Part shown: piece by piece, positions 1-7,861 of the stretch
How the letters are laid out: each line of letters opens with the position of its first letter
Numbering within the stretch: the first letter of the stretch is position 1
Origin: Prevotellaceae bacterium
GTDB lineage: Bacteria; Bacteroidota; Bacteroidia; Bacteroidales; UBA932
Direction: 5' to 3'
NCBI GenBank assembly: GCA_031284065.1
Contig: JAITAP010000131.1
Location: 1 to 20,045 of the forward strand
Length of the DNA: 20,045 bases
Notes under the pieces: model-generated
The model's input: only the letters and a program-made list of their open reading frames with translations
Database searches by the model: none
What the model was told of the DNA's origin: nothing
Translations under genes and position numbers: made by a program

Positions 1-18
1 CGTAGGCTAAAGCCTACG
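1..18. repeat. Perfect 8-bp inverted repeat at left edge
   Basis: CGTAGGCT and AGCCTACG flank a 2-nt spacer. It lies in non-coding DNA downstream of the DUF2461 gene and resembles the other short GC-rich palindromes in this window. The window edge cuts off its left context. Confidence 0.6.
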
Positions 19-32
19 GTTAATCAAGTGTC

Positions 33-45
33 GTCCCTGCGGGAC
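33..45. repeat. CCC-TGC-GGG palindrome
   Basis: GTCCC-TGC-GGGAC is a perfect inverted repeat with a 3-nt centre. It is one of about eight members in this window of a family with a CCC-N(3-4)-GGG or closely related core and variable arms. No T tract follows, so it is not an obvious intrinsic terminator. Confidence 0.6.
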
Positions 46-61
46 TTACACGGCATCAGCC

Positions 62-94
62 AATTCAAAATTCAAAATTCAAAATTCAGAATTT
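62..94. repeat. Heptanucleotide tandem repeat (AATTCAA)
   Basis: Four consecutive 7-bp units, three AATTCAA and one AATTCAG, are followed by AATTT. Related TTGAAAA/TTGAAAG runs occur near 820-836 and 13748-13763, also between genes. Such runs can change copy number by slippage. No function is visible. Confidence 0.7.
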
Positions 95-131
95 CATAAT
101 GTGCTCTCGTTGCAACAAAGTTACTCGTAAT

Positions 132-806
132 TCAAGATACTTCCGCTTCTTCCATTGCGGCGTTGAAGAAATCGTTTAGGGGTTTGAGCGCTTTGAACGC
201 TTGGAGGGTTTGCTTTACGTAGCTTTTGCCGCACAACTCCTCGTCCGGCACGCCGCGCATGACGTAAAAATCTTTCAGCTTGAGGTACTCCGCCACAGGC
301 GAATTTTTGTCGAACCCCAGCGGGACTTTTACCAGCTTATTTTCATCGGCAAGGGCCGAAAAGTATTTTTTGAAATTCTTTTCCGCCACAATCTCCAAAA
401 ATTCTTCGGAGTTCACGTCAATGCTTCGACGCAACGCCTTGAGAGTTGACGGTTCGGGCATGTAAACGCCTCCGCTCAGGAAGCAGCCGCCCGGCTCTAC
501 GTGTGCGTAGTAGCAGGCGTAGGGGCTTTTTTTGCCGCCGCGCTGCACCACCACGCCAAGGTTGGTTTTATACGGCGACTTGTCGTGCGAAAACCGCGCG
601 TCGCGGTAGATACGAAACATACACTCTTTTGGCTCGAGCTCTCCTATGCTGCCGTCGAACTCTCTTACGCCTGCCACCAGCTGCATGGCCAGCTGCTCAA
701 CGTCGGCTTTGGCGGCAAGGTACTCGTCCTTGTGCGCGTTGAACCACTCGCGATTGTTGTTTCTGCTTAGCTTGCGCAAAAAAGTAAGGGTTGAGGCTGA
801 TACCAT
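132..806 (-). CDS. DUF2461 family protein
   Basis: This 224-residue cytoplasmic protein has no signal peptide or membrane segment. It matches the DUF2461 (TIGR02453) family in length and motifs: an N-terminal EWFNAHKDEY block (about residues 20-30), the central FRIYRDARFSHDKSPYK block (about 65-81) with its many Arg and Lys residues, and a later glycine-rich strand (GCFLSGGVYMP) followed by a helix. The biochemical role of the family is unknown. It stands alone on the minus strand, divergent from the UPF0158 gene. A TAnnTTTG box lies 45 bp upstream of the ATG (851-858). The start is the first ATG of the frame and precedes a well-conserved helix. The family call is firm; the function is not known. 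Confidence 0.9.
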   Translation of the reverse strand: MVSASTLTFLRKLSRNNNREWFNAHKDEYLAAKADVEQLAMQLVAGVREFDGSIGELEPKECMFRIYRDARFSHDKSPYKTNLGVVVQRGGKKSPYACYYAHVEPGGCFLSGGVYMPEPSTLKALRRSIDVNSEEFLEIVAEKNFKKYFSALADENKLVKVPLGFDKNSPVAEYLKLKDFYVMRGVPDEELCGKSYVKQTLQAFKALKPLNDFFNAAMEEAEVS

Positions 807-850
807 GATAGCTGAAGGTTGAAAGTTGAAAACTAATGCTTAACCGGATA

Positions 851-858
851 CAAATGTA
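851..858 (-). promoter_or_regulatory. Possible -7 box for the DUF2461 gene
   Basis: On the minus strand this reads TACATTTG, a perfect match to the Bacteroidetes TAnnTTTG -7 element. No good TTTG element is seen at the usual spacing, so only half of the promoter is supported. Confidence 0.4.
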
Positions 859-1003
859 CGCAATTTTTTTGAATGAGAATTGAACAATCCTTTCAAAAGC
901 ACGGTTGTGCGTCGCCCCCGTCAGGGACGGAGTATTAGCGAGTTGTCCGTTTCATTTCGCTTGCGATGGTGGAAATTTGCCGCATTTTTTGTCGGCGGTA
1001 GCG

Positions 1004-1032
1004 TTTGTATTGCATAAAAAATCGTACATTTG
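1004..1032 (+). promoter_or_regulatory. Bacteroidetes-type promoter for leader ORF/UPF0158
   Basis: TTTG (1004-1007), a 17-bp spacer, then TACATTTG (1025-1032), which matches TAnnTTTG. The spacer is slightly short. It lies 58 bp before the leader ORF and 146 bp before the UPF0158 start, so the transcript would have a long 5' region. The 371-bp gap 807-1177 holds this promoter, the minus-strand box at 851-858, an imperfect GC-rich palindrome near 911-930 and the leader ORF. Confidence 0.55.
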
Positions 1033-1089
1033 CAGCTTCGGTGCAGCCATAAGGTAGATTAGCCGCTTGGCTAAAGGTTTGACCGCATT

Positions 1090-1185
1090 ATGGCAGGCAA
1101 AGTAATGGCTACCAACTCTGACAACATGCTCTATTTTATCGAAAGTATTAATAATTCACAGATTTACGCTATCTATAATGAATGA
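1090..1185 (+). CDS. Possible 31-aa leader ORF overlapping UPF0158
   Basis: An ATG at 1090 opens a 31-codon frame (MAGKVMATNSDN... ending ...IYAIYNE) that stops with TGA at 1183-1185. It overlaps the first 8 nt of the UPF0158 gene as ATGAATGA, so the two would be translationally coupled. It sits just downstream of a good promoter. I do not recognise the peptide. It could be a leader peptide, a small protein, or chance; an AAAGG about 12 nt upstream is only a weak ribosome-binding signal. Confidence 0.3.
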   Translation: MAGKVMATNSDNMLYFIESINNSQIYAIYNE

Positions 1186-1762
1186 ACGCCAGCTATTAGA
1201 CAATATTCTTTCGCGTTTGAGCGACATTAAAGATGATAAGGAAAAGCTCGAAAAGCTGTACAACTTCACGGAAACGGAAATCCCTCCCAGCAAAGAGGAC
1301 GACGATGAGGTTGATTACAAGGAGCAGCTGCCGGTGAAATACCGCGACGTTGTCCGGCAAATTGCAGACAACTTGAACGCCGGCTTCATCTGTTTTTTTA
1401 ACCCCGATACGTTGGAGCTGGAAAATACTCCAAAAGATTTGCTTGGCGAGCTTGGCGAAGACGGCGAAGATTGCGAAGCTAACTTCGGGTTTAAGCTGAC
1501 CCACAACAAGTGGAAAAGCTGCCTCAAGATAGAGCCTCTCAGCTCCAGAGAATCATTTACAATTATGGAAGATTTTACCAACAAGCTAAAGAACAAGAAA
1601 GAAGCCCGTAAATTAGCGATAGCGCTGGAGGGACGTAAACCGTTTGCCAACTTCAACCATATTGTTAATAATTCCGATTACAGAAAAAATTGGCTTGATT
1701 TTCGACAAAAAGAGCTGGAAAAGTACGTCATTCAAAATTATTTTTCGCCAAAGCAAGCGTAA
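1178..1762 (+). CDS. UPF0158 family protein
   Basis: This 194-residue soluble protein is highly charged. Residues about 1-48 form a helical, acidic N-terminal part (ILSRLSDIKDDKEKLEKL). The middle contains an acidic loop (ELGEDGEDCE, about 91-100). The C-terminal third carries the family signature: ALEGRKPFANFNHIV (about 149-163), then an aromatic segment NWLDFRQKELEKYV (171-184). This pattern, with the GRKPF turn and a W-x-x-F helix, is typical of UPF0158 (PF03682), a family of unknown function. The ATG at 1178 overlaps the stop of an upstream 31-codon ORF, which suggests coupling. It precedes the DUF4293 gene by 106 bp on the same strand. No catalytic residues can be assigned. Confidence 0.7.
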   Translation: MNERQLLDNILSRLSDIKDDKEKLEKLYNFTETEIPPSKEDDDEVDYKEQLPVKYRDVVRQIADNLNAGFICFFNPDTLELENTPKDLLGELGEDGEDCEANFGFKLTHNKWKSCLKIEPLSSRESFTIMEDFTNKLKNKKEARKLAIALEGRKPFANFNHIVNNSDYRKNWLDFRQKELEKYVIQNYFSPKQA

Positions 1763-1868
1763 AAGGCATTGCGGTGAAAGCTACTGAAAGTTTTTCCAAA
1801 GTGTATATGTTTACGGCCAACCCGAAAAAGGAGAGCAACTAATTTTTAAAATCTGAAATCGTATAGCT

Positions 1869-2285
1869 ATGCTTCAGCGTATTCAATCTGTTTTTTTGGC
1901 GGTAGCGTTAGCGCTGTCGGGCTTGCTGTTTGCGCTGCCCTTTGCAGCCGCCATAGACGCGCAAGGCAGGGAGGCGACGGTGAGCGGCGTTGACTTTCCT
2001 TTGGTCATCATTCAGGTGGCAACGTTCGGCGTTACGCTCGTCAACATTTTCCTGTACAAGCGTCGGCGGCGGCAGATTCGCCTGTGTATCCTCAACGGAG
2101 TTGCGCTGCTCTGCTATCAGGCTTTCGTTTTGCTGTCCGTCTTCCTGCTTTCCCGGCACGCCGAAGCGGTGCAGTATAAGGTAACCATTGTATTTCCCGC
2201 CATTGTCGCCGTATTTACGTTTTTGGCGATGCGCCGTATTGCCCGCGACGAGGCGCTGGTGCGCTCGCTCGACAGGCTGAGGTAG
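1869..2285 (+). CDS. DUF4293 membrane protein
   Basis: This 138-residue integral membrane protein has four predicted helices at about residues 5-28, 43-63, 71-94 and 104-122. A basic loop (YKRRRRQIR, 63-71) separates helices 2 and 3. The opening MLQRIQSVFL and the closing DEALVRSLDRLR are the two hallmarks of DUF4293 (PF14126), a small family confined to Bacteroidetes with no assigned function. The positive-inside rule places the basic loop and both termini in the cytoplasm. It follows the UPF0158 gene by 106 bp on the same strand and is closed by a hairpin and T tract at 2367-2396, so the two may share a transcript. No separate promoter is evident. Confidence 0.85.
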   Translation: MLQRIQSVFLAVALALSGLLFALPFAAAIDAQGREATVSGVDFPLVIIQVATFGVTLVNIFLYKRRRRQIRLCILNGVALLCYQAFVLLSVFLLSRHAEAVQYKVTIVFPAIVAVFTFLAMRRIARDEALVRSLDRLR

Positions 2286-2366
2286 GCGGATTTTTCAGCT
2301 TTCACCTCAAGGCGGCAAAGAATAAGCATCGCCGACGGCAGGCCAAAAACTTTCATGGAATTTGAC

Positions 2367-2396
2367 ACTTCAGCGCCTTATTCGCTGAGGTTTTTT
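2367..2396 (+). terminator. Intrinsic terminator after DUF4293 gene
   Basis: A 9-bp stem (ACTTCAGCG with CGCTGAGGT, one G-T pair) closes a 7-nt loop and runs into six T residues (2391-2396). It starts 81 bp after the DUF4293 stop. The 334-bp gap 2286-2619 otherwise holds only the hairpins described for the lolA-like gene; no gene was seen there. Confidence 0.65.
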
Positions 2397-2515
2397 AGCG
2401 AAACGCTTCGCATACTGCTGCAAAACGGAATGGATACGTCTGTTTTTCCACTCCCCAGACGGCTTACGGCAATCCCCGCCTTTTGGACGGCAGCATTGAT
2501 ATAGATACTTGTACG

Positions 2516-2537
2516 AAAAAATTGTTCAGCACAATTT
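2516..2537 (-). terminator. Possible terminator of the ftsB-like to lolA-like operon
   Basis: On the minus strand AAATTGT and ACAATTT form a 7-bp stem with a 5-nt loop, and a run of six T residues overlaps the end. The stem is AT-rich and so weak. A GC-rich hairpin (GCGCG, 6-nt loop, CGCGC at 2599-2614) lies closer to the stop codon but has no T tract. Either could end the operon. Confidence 0.35.
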
Positions 2538-2619
2538 AAAACCCATTTCACAGCTGTTATTGTAGCAGGTTGGGGCGGAATGTGCGTAAAAGCACGAGGC
2601 GCGCTGTGCCGCGCTGCCG

Positions 2620-3261
2620 TTACCGCATGTCCACCACCTCTACGTTGGGGTGTTCTTTTGCGTCAAAGGTAAAGTCGGCAGGCGTTGGCTTTACGGCGAG
2701 GTCTATTTTTTTAATCTTAATGGCCACATTTCCGCCGTCTTTTCCGTAGTAGGTAATGCTTACCGGCAGCAACGTAGCCTTGTCAAGCTGCAAGTTAATG
2801 CCGGTGTAGGCGGCTTTCTTATCCTTTGGAAAGAGGTCAATTTCCACAATCACCTTTCCCTCTGCGTTCGTCCGGTCGCTGCGCTGCTTGTGGCGGTAGT
2901 CCTTTTGGTCGAAAGAAAAGAGCATGGAGGGGTTGGAGAATATGCCATCCTCCAGCATGTTTGGGGTGTTGATGGTTACCTCGTTGACGCTTTTGAGGTA
3001 CGTCCAGCGCAGCTGCCCGTTGAAGTAGATAGCGCTCTCGCTCCAATCCAGCCGGTACATTTTATCCATAATCAGCAAACGCCCCTGCTGGCGGTTGCCT
3101 GTTTTTTCCGCAGCATTTTCGTACCCGTACTCAAAATCCATAGCCACAGTTTTGAGGCTTTGCATTTGCGCGGCAAACTTCTCCAGCGCACTCTTGGGTT
3201 GCTGCGCAAATCCGGCTGCCGGAATAGCCGTAGCAATAAGCGCGATTATCAAATTTTTCAT
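2620..3261 (-). CDS. LolA-like outer-membrane lipoprotein carrier
   Basis: This 213-residue periplasmic protein belongs to the LolA-like family (COG2834). LolA ferries lipoproteins from the inner-membrane Lol transporter to the outer membrane. The N-terminus (MKNLIIALIATAIPAAGFAQ) is a clean signal peptide. The rest is beta-rich and carries family motifs: GRLLIMDKMYRLDW, GQLRWTYLKSVNEVTI and a C-terminal ADFTFDAKEHPNVEVVDMR. I chose the ATG at 3261 because it starts the signal peptide. The frame stays open to an ATG at 3333, but that would put 24 extra residues in front of it. The ftsK gene ends 92 bp upstream; an ftsK-lolA pairing is common in Bacteroidetes. Whether it carries lipoproteins or another lipid cargo cannot be told. 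Confidence 0.88.
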   Translation of the reverse strand: MKNLIIALIATAIPAAGFAQQPKSALEKFAAQMQSLKTVAMDFEYGYENAAEKTGNRQQGRLLIMDKMYRLDWSESAIYFNGQLRWTYLKSVNEVTINTPNMLEDGIFSNPSMLFSFDQKDYRHKQRSDRTNAEGKVIVEIDLFPKDKKAAYTGINLQLDKATLLPVSITYYGKDGGNVAIKIKKIDLAVKPTPADFTFDAKEHPNVEVVDMR

Positions 3262-3353
3262 GTTGTTGTTGAAGCTGCATAGCCAGCTCCGTAAAAGTAC
3301 CTTATACCGTATAACATCGAATACTGCGGCCATAGCGCCGCACTTCCAAGCGC

Positions 3354-5795
3354 TCAGCCTATCTGCCTCATCATTTGCTCCAGCGCCATCACGTCGGGGA
3401 CGCGTACCTGTCGGGGTTTGCTGCCGTCGGGAGGGCCAACAATGCCGGCGGCCTCCAGCTGGTCCATGATGCGCCCCGCGCGGTTGTAGCCAAGGTTGAG
3501 CTTGCGCTGTATGAGCGACGTAGAGCCTTGCTGCGTTTCCACCACCAGCCGCGCCGCCTGCTCAAACATGCTGTCGCGCCTGCTCAGGTCAACCTCCTCG
3601 CGGTCGCCGTCGCCACCTTCGGGGACGTACTCGGGCAGCATAAACGCGGTGGGGTATCCCTGCTGACTGCCGATAAAGTCAACAATTTTTTCCACCTCCG
3701 GCGTGTCCACAAAGGCGCACTGCACGCGCACAATGTCGCTTCCGGTGGACACGAGCATGTCGCCCTTGCCGATGAGGTGCTGCGCCCCCGGCGTGTCGAG
3801 GATGGTGCGCGAGTCAATCATGCTCGTAACGCGAAATGCTACCCTTGCGGGGAAGTTTGCCTTGATAAGCCCTGTGATAACGTTTGTGGTAGGCCGCTGC
3901 GTGGCAATTACGAGGTGAATCCCGATAGCCCGCGCCAGCTGCGCCAGCCGCGCAATGGGCATCTCCACCTCGCGCCCCGCCGTCATTATCAGGTCGGCAA
4001 ACTCGTCTATGACCAGCACAATGTACGGCAGGTAGCGGTGCCCGTGCTCCGGATTGAGCCGCCGGTCAACAAATTTTTGGTTGTACTCCTTGATGTTGCG
4101 CACGGCGGCATCCTTAAGCAGCTCGTAGCGTGCGTCCATTTCTATGCACAGCGAGTTGAGCGTATAGATTACCTTTTGGTTGTCGGTAATAATAGCGTCC
4201 TCAGCGTCGGGCAGCTTGGCGAGGAAATGTTTTTCGACTTTGGCGTATAGCGGCAGCTCTACCTTTTTGGGGTCAACCAGCACAAATTTGAGCTGCGAGG
4301 GGTGCATTTTGTAGAGCAGCGAGGTGAGCACAGCGTTTAGCCCCACCGATTTTCCCTGCCCCGTAGCGCCGGCAATCAGCAGGTGGGGCATTTTGGCAAG
4401 GTCTATCACAAAGGTTTTGTTGGTAATGGTTTTTCCCAGCGCAATGGGCAGGTCAAACTTGGCGTCGTTGAACTCCGCCGACTTGACCACCGAGTGCATT
4501 GATACAATTTCGGAGTGCTGGTTGGGCACCTCAATGCCAATGGTGCCCTTGCCCGGAATGGGCGCAATAATTCGTATGCCCAGCGCCGCGAGGCTTAGCG
4601 CAATGTCGTTTTCCAGCCCTTTGATTTTGGAAATGCGCACCCCCGGCGCAGGAATAATTTCGTAAAGCGTAACCGTAGGCCCAATGGTAGCCCTTATTTC
4701 GGAAATGGAAATGTTGTAGTGCCCCAGCGTGCGGACAATCTTGTCCTTATTTTGCTCCAGCTCCTCTGCCGATACCGACTTGACCGACTTGGGGTAATCG
4801 TTGAGCAGCTCAACGGGCGGATGCTCGTAGCGCGACAAATCTGCCTTAGGGTCGTACGGCAAGCGGCTTGCCTGCACCTCTGCCAGCTGCAACTCGTCGC
4901 CATCGCCGTCAACTTGCAGAGCAATATCGTCCTCGCCATTCGCTTCCGCTTCCGTTTCCGCGTTCTCACCCTCGTCGTCCTCGCCGCCGGTACTGCTGCC
5001 GTCGCCGTCCTCAACGGGGTCATCTTCGGAGGGCGTTACGATTAGCTTAATGCCTACGGCTGCATCCGGCTCAAAGGGTATGCTTTCCTCACCTTCGTCT
5101 TCTCCCTCATTTTCGCCATGCTCGTCAGCCACGTGAGTATCGTCGCTGTCGTCGGCGGGTTGTTCTGCGGTATTTTCGCCCTCTTTTTTCTTACAAAAAT
5201 GTGCTGCAATGCGCTTCGCCAACGCCTTTACGCGCTGCGGAAAATGGGGTATGGCGTAGCAGCAAAGCGCAAAGAACGCTACAAGGAGCAACATGAGGCT
5301 GCCGAGTTTTCCCAGCGTCGCTATCAGCCACACGTGCCCGATAAAGTATCCGTACTCGCCGCCCAGCCCCGCGCCGAGCAGCATTTGGCTGCCGCAAACG
5401 CCAAACAAAAGCGATACCAGCAGCATAAGCGACAGCAAAATGGTAAGCAGCCGGACTGTTTTCAGCCTGCCTAACCTAAGCAGGCGCAGCGCAACGATAA
5501 AGGCGGCTACCGGAATACAAACGGACGCCACGCCAAACCAGCGCCGCACGAATACTCCCGCCAAGTAGTTGCCAACTTTCCCGCCCAAGTTACGGGCGTA
5601 CGTGCCATCGCCGGCGGCAAGCGGCGCACCGGAAACGCTATGGTCAACATCCCAGTAAAAAAAGTAGGAAATGATGGAGACAAGCACGTACACCGACGTT
5701 ACCGCCAACGCAATGCCCGCGCCGACGCGCCACTTCGCAGCCCTCTTTACTTCGCTTGCCTCGCCTGCTGCTTGCTTCTTTACCTTTTCCGCCAT
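3354..5795 (-). CDS. ftsK: DNA translocase FtsK/SpoIIIE
   Basis: This 813-residue septal DNA pump clears and aligns chromosome termini at division. Four membrane helices are visible (about 23-47, 86-105, 113-133, 151-178), followed by a short, very acidic linker (about 205-305, rich in Glu and Asp) in place of the long Pro/Gln linker of E. coli. The motor has Walker A GATGQGKS (476-483) and Walker B VLVIDEFAD (593-601), with the ATQRPTTNVITG segment (631-642). A C-terminal winged-helix gamma domain (about 740-798), which in this family reads DNA polarity and contacts XerD, ends in GIVGPPDGSKPRQV. The start lies 2 bp after the stop of the S41 protease gene, so the two are almost certainly co-transcribed. 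The length is usual for Bacteroidales FtsK. Confidence 0.97.
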   Translation of the reverse strand: MAEKVKKQAAGEASEVKRAAKWRVGAGIALAVTSVYVLVSIISYFFYWDVDHSVSGAPLAAGDGTYARNLGGKVGNYLAGVFVRRWFGVASVCIPVAAFIVALRLLRLGRLKTVRLLTILLSLMLLVSLLFGVCGSQMLLGAGLGGEYGYFIGHVWLIATLGKLGSLMLLLVAFFALCCYAIPHFPQRVKALAKRIAAHFCKKKEGENTAEQPADDSDDTHVADEHGENEGEDEGEESIPFEPDAAVGIKLIVTPSEDDPVEDGDGSSTGGEDDEGENAETEAEANGEDDIALQVDGDGDELQLAEVQASRLPYDPKADLSRYEHPPVELLNDYPKSVKSVSAEELEQNKDKIVRTLGHYNISISEIRATIGPTVTLYEIIPAPGVRISKIKGLENDIALSLAALGIRIIAPIPGKGTIGIEVPNQHSEIVSMHSVVKSAEFNDAKFDLPIALGKTITNKTFVIDLAKMPHLLIAGATGQGKSVGLNAVLTSLLYKMHPSQLKFVLVDPKKVELPLYAKVEKHFLAKLPDAEDAIITDNQKVIYTLNSLCIEMDARYELLKDAAVRNIKEYNQKFVDRRLNPEHGHRYLPYIVLVIDEFADLIMTAGREVEMPIARLAQLARAIGIHLVIATQRPTTNVITGLIKANFPARVAFRVTSMIDSRTILDTPGAQHLIGKGDMLVSTGSDIVRVQCAFVDTPEVEKIVDFIGSQQGYPTAFMLPEYVPEGGDGDREEVDLSRRDSMFEQAARLVVETQQGSTSLIQRKLNLGYNRAGRIMDQLEAAGIVGPPDGSKPRQVRVPDVMALEQMMRQIG

Positions 5796-5797
5796 GT

Positions 5798-7396
5798 TTA
5801 CCTAAGCAACTTTTCGTAATTTTTCCAACTCGTCATCATTTCGAGCGCCTTTTGGTAGCCGTTGTCTATGCTTGGGTAAACCACCTCGTAGTACTCGCTG
5901 CTCGTAAAAATATCCTGCGCTACCAGCCCTTTGAGCTGCACCAAAATATCGTGCTTTGCCTTGCTGATTTCCGCCTCGTTTTTGGGCAGCTTCTGCTTTT
6001 CGGCAAATGCCACCAGCTCGTTAAAGAGCGAATCGCTCACGCTAAAATCTTTGTTGAACTGCTTAAAGGTTTTGTACTTTTGCCTCAACGTGCTGCGGTT
6101 TGCGTCAATGTACGAAAGCGTAAACTGGTTGATAATACCCATTCGCACCAGCCTTGCATGGTACGAGGTGTAGTTGCTTGTGTCGAGCGGCACAAACACG
6201 TCGGGCGTAACGCCGCCGCCGCCGTACACGGCGCGACGCTTTTTGAGCGTATAAAACTTTAGCGAATCGGGAAGCGACTTGAGGCTGTCGAGGCTATAGA
6301 GCTCCCCGTTGGTGTAGCGCTGGTACAAATCTTTGTAGTATTTTTCGGTTTCGCCGTTGTTGTAGGGGCGCTGTATCACCCTGCCGGTAGGCGTGTGGTA
6401 GCGTGCTACGGTAACGCGCACCAGCGAGCCGTCGGGCAGCTCAACTTGATTTTGCACCAAGCCCTTGCCAAACGAGCGGCGACCCACGATAATCCCCCTG
6501 TCCCAATCCTGAACGGCGCCGGCGACAATTTCGCTCGCCGAAGCCGAATTTTCGTCAATCAAAATAATAAGCTTGCCCTTCTCAAACCTGCCGAGCGTAT
6601 CGGTAGCCACAATATCCATGCGCGGCATGACGCGCCCTTCGGTGTAAACCACCAGCTCATTTTTGGACAAAAATTCGTCGGCAATGTAGGCCGACGCGTC
6701 CAGCATACCGCCGGCGTTGCCGCGCAAGTCGAGGATAATACCTTCGGGCTTCTTGCCGAGCTCGTTCAGCGCCTGCACAAATTCGGCGTGCGACGTGGCG
6801 GCAAAGCGTCCCAGACGAATGTAGGCAACTCCGGGCGCTGCCCAGAACTTGGCGTCGATGCTGTAGAGCGGGATTTTGTCGCGGGTGATGGTGAAGTCGA
6901 GCAGCTGCTCCATGCCGCGCCGCGCCACGCGCACGTTCACGACGGTACCCTTGGGGCCGCGCAGCGTTTTCATCACATCCAAGCTTTTGACGCCTACGCC
7001 GGCAATATTTTTCCCGTCCACCTCCACAATGCGGTCGCCCGCCACAATGCCTACTTTTTGCGAAGGCCCTCCGGCAATGGGAGACACTACCAGCAGCGTA
7101 TCGTTGAACATGTTAAACTCAATACCTATGCCGTCAAAGTTGCCCAGCAGCGACTCTGTGGCGGCTTTGGCGTCTTTGGCGGAGGTGTAGCTGGAGTGCG
7201 GGTCGAGCTCGCTCAGCACCTTGATGATGGCGTCCTCGGTAAGCTTCTCAATATTCACGGTGTCAACGTATGACGAAGAAAGGTAGTAAATGAAGCGGCC
7301 GAATTTGAATACCGTTTCGTTAATTGCTTGCGGCGATTGCGCACGCACCGAATATGCGGCAAGGCAAAGTAGCAAGAGGGCTAATTTTTTTTTCAT
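5798..7396 (-). CDS. S41 family C-terminal processing protease
   Basis: This 532-residue periplasmic protease is of the Ctp/Prc type. A signal peptide ends near residue 20 (VRAQ). The order is an N-terminal helical part with the conserved LDPHSSY segment (64-70), a PDZ domain (about 85-165: GIGIEF, GDRIVEVDGKNI), then the S41 fold. The Ser-Lys catalytic pair is Ser286 in ENSASASEI and Lys311 in SFGKGLVQ; their 25-residue spacing equals that of known Ctp enzymes. LDLRGNAGG (222-230) is the other family signature. A C-terminal extension (about 400-532) is typical of Bacteroidetes members. It sits between the FtsB-like and ftsK genes, 72 bp after the former and 2 bp before the latter. Substrates are unknown; related proteases trim lipoproteins and cell-wall hydrolase regulators. 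Confidence 0.95.
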   Translation of the reverse strand: MKKKLALLLLCLAAYSVRAQSPQAINETVFKFGRFIYYLSSSYVDTVNIEKLTEDAIIKVLSELDPHSSYTSAKDAKAATESLLGNFDGIGIEFNMFNDTLLVVSPIAGGPSQKVGIVAGDRIVEVDGKNIAGVGVKSLDVMKTLRGPKGTVVNVRVARRGMEQLLDFTITRDKIPLYSIDAKFWAAPGVAYIRLGRFAATSHAEFVQALNELGKKPEGIILDLRGNAGGMLDASAYIADEFLSKNELVVYTEGRVMPRMDIVATDTLGRFEKGKLIILIDENSASASEIVAGAVQDWDRGIIVGRRSFGKGLVQNQVELPDGSLVRVTVARYHTPTGRVIQRPYNNGETEKYYKDLYQRYTNGELYSLDSLKSLPDSLKFYTLKKRRAVYGGGGVTPDVFVPLDTSNYTSYHARLVRMGIINQFTLSYIDANRSTLRQKYKTFKQFNKDFSVSDSLFNELVAFAEKQKLPKNEAEISKAKHDILVQLKGLVAQDIFTSSEYYEVVYPSIDNGYQKALEMMTSWKNYEKLLR

Positions 7397-7468
7397 TGTA
7401 TGGTTGTTGGATTATGCAAAATTTAGAAATAGCAGGGAGCGCATCCTGCCGCAGCTTTAGCGTTTTAC

Positions 7469-7750
7469 TCAGTCTTCAATGATAAAAATATCCTCGTCCG
7501 CGCGCTTCATGTAGTATTGCTCGCGCGCTACTTTTTCAAGCTTATCATTATCGGTAAGAAGGTCGCTGAGGCGTTGCCTGTTGTTGTTGACTTGCGCCTG
7601 ATAAAAAACAACTTCGCGCTCCAGACGATGCAGGTGGCAGGCTACGGTAACGTGCTCCTTGAGGCTGTTGCGGTCAAAAAAGCTAATCCAAACGGTAAAA
7701 AAGAGTAGCGTAAGGATTGTTCGCATGTGTCTGATGCGTATATTTTTCAT
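7469..7750 (-). CDS. FtsB/DivIC-like septum formation initiator
   Basis: This 93-residue bitopic protein has a short basic cytoplasmic start, one membrane helix (about 10-25, ILTLLFFTVWISFF) and a periplasmic coiled coil (about 30-75). The C-terminal block KVAREQYYMKRADEDIFIIED is the hallmark of the FtsB/DivIC family. The family joins FtsL and FtsQ/DivIB in the divisome and helps activate septal wall synthesis. The start may be Met1 (7750) or Met9 (7726); both leave the helix intact. It is the first gene of a minus-strand run with the S41 protease, ftsK and lolA-like genes, so division and envelope genes are linked. FtsB and DivIC cannot be told apart from the sequence, so no symbol is given. 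Confidence 0.88.
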   Translation of the reverse strand: MKNIRIRHMRTILTLLFFTVWISFFDRNSLKEHVTVACHLHRLEREVVFYQAQVNNNRQRLSDLLTDNDKLEKVAREQYYMKRADEDIFIIED

Positions 7751-7810
7751 GAGCAGCTTGAGTTACGAGTTTTGAATTGCGGGCTTGGAATCTTCCCAAA
7801 AAACGGCGAA

Positions 7811-7838
7811 CAAAATTACGTTTTTTACAGCTATCAAA
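7811..7838 (-). promoter_or_regulatory. Promoter of the division/envelope operon
   Basis: On the minus strand, TTTG (7835-7838), a 16-bp spacer and TAATTTTG (7811-7818) match the Bacteroidetes promoter, with a perfect -7 box and a slightly short spacer. It lies about 60 bp upstream of the FtsB-like start and faces away from the TonB-receptor promoter. Confidence 0.5.
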
Positions 7839-7861
7839 GCCAACGGTAAATAGCGGCGGCG

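Noticed and set aside
1774..1842. Protein-like frame after the UPF0158 stop (VKATESFSK... ending PKKESN), which might indicate a frameshifted C-terminus
   Set aside because: The UPF0158 protein already has its family-typical end, the frame is only about 23 codons with a GTG start, and nothing recognisable is encoded.
3262..3333. N-terminal extension of the LolA-like protein from an upstream ATG
   Set aside because: It would bury the signal peptide behind 24 residues; the ATG at 3261 gives a normal exported protein.
3375..4250. Open plus-strand frame opposite the ftsK motor region; similar ones at 6395-7273 and, on the minus strand, at 8277-9191
   Set aside because: They mirror highly conserved coding sequence on the other strand; high GC at the third position keeps the opposite frame open.
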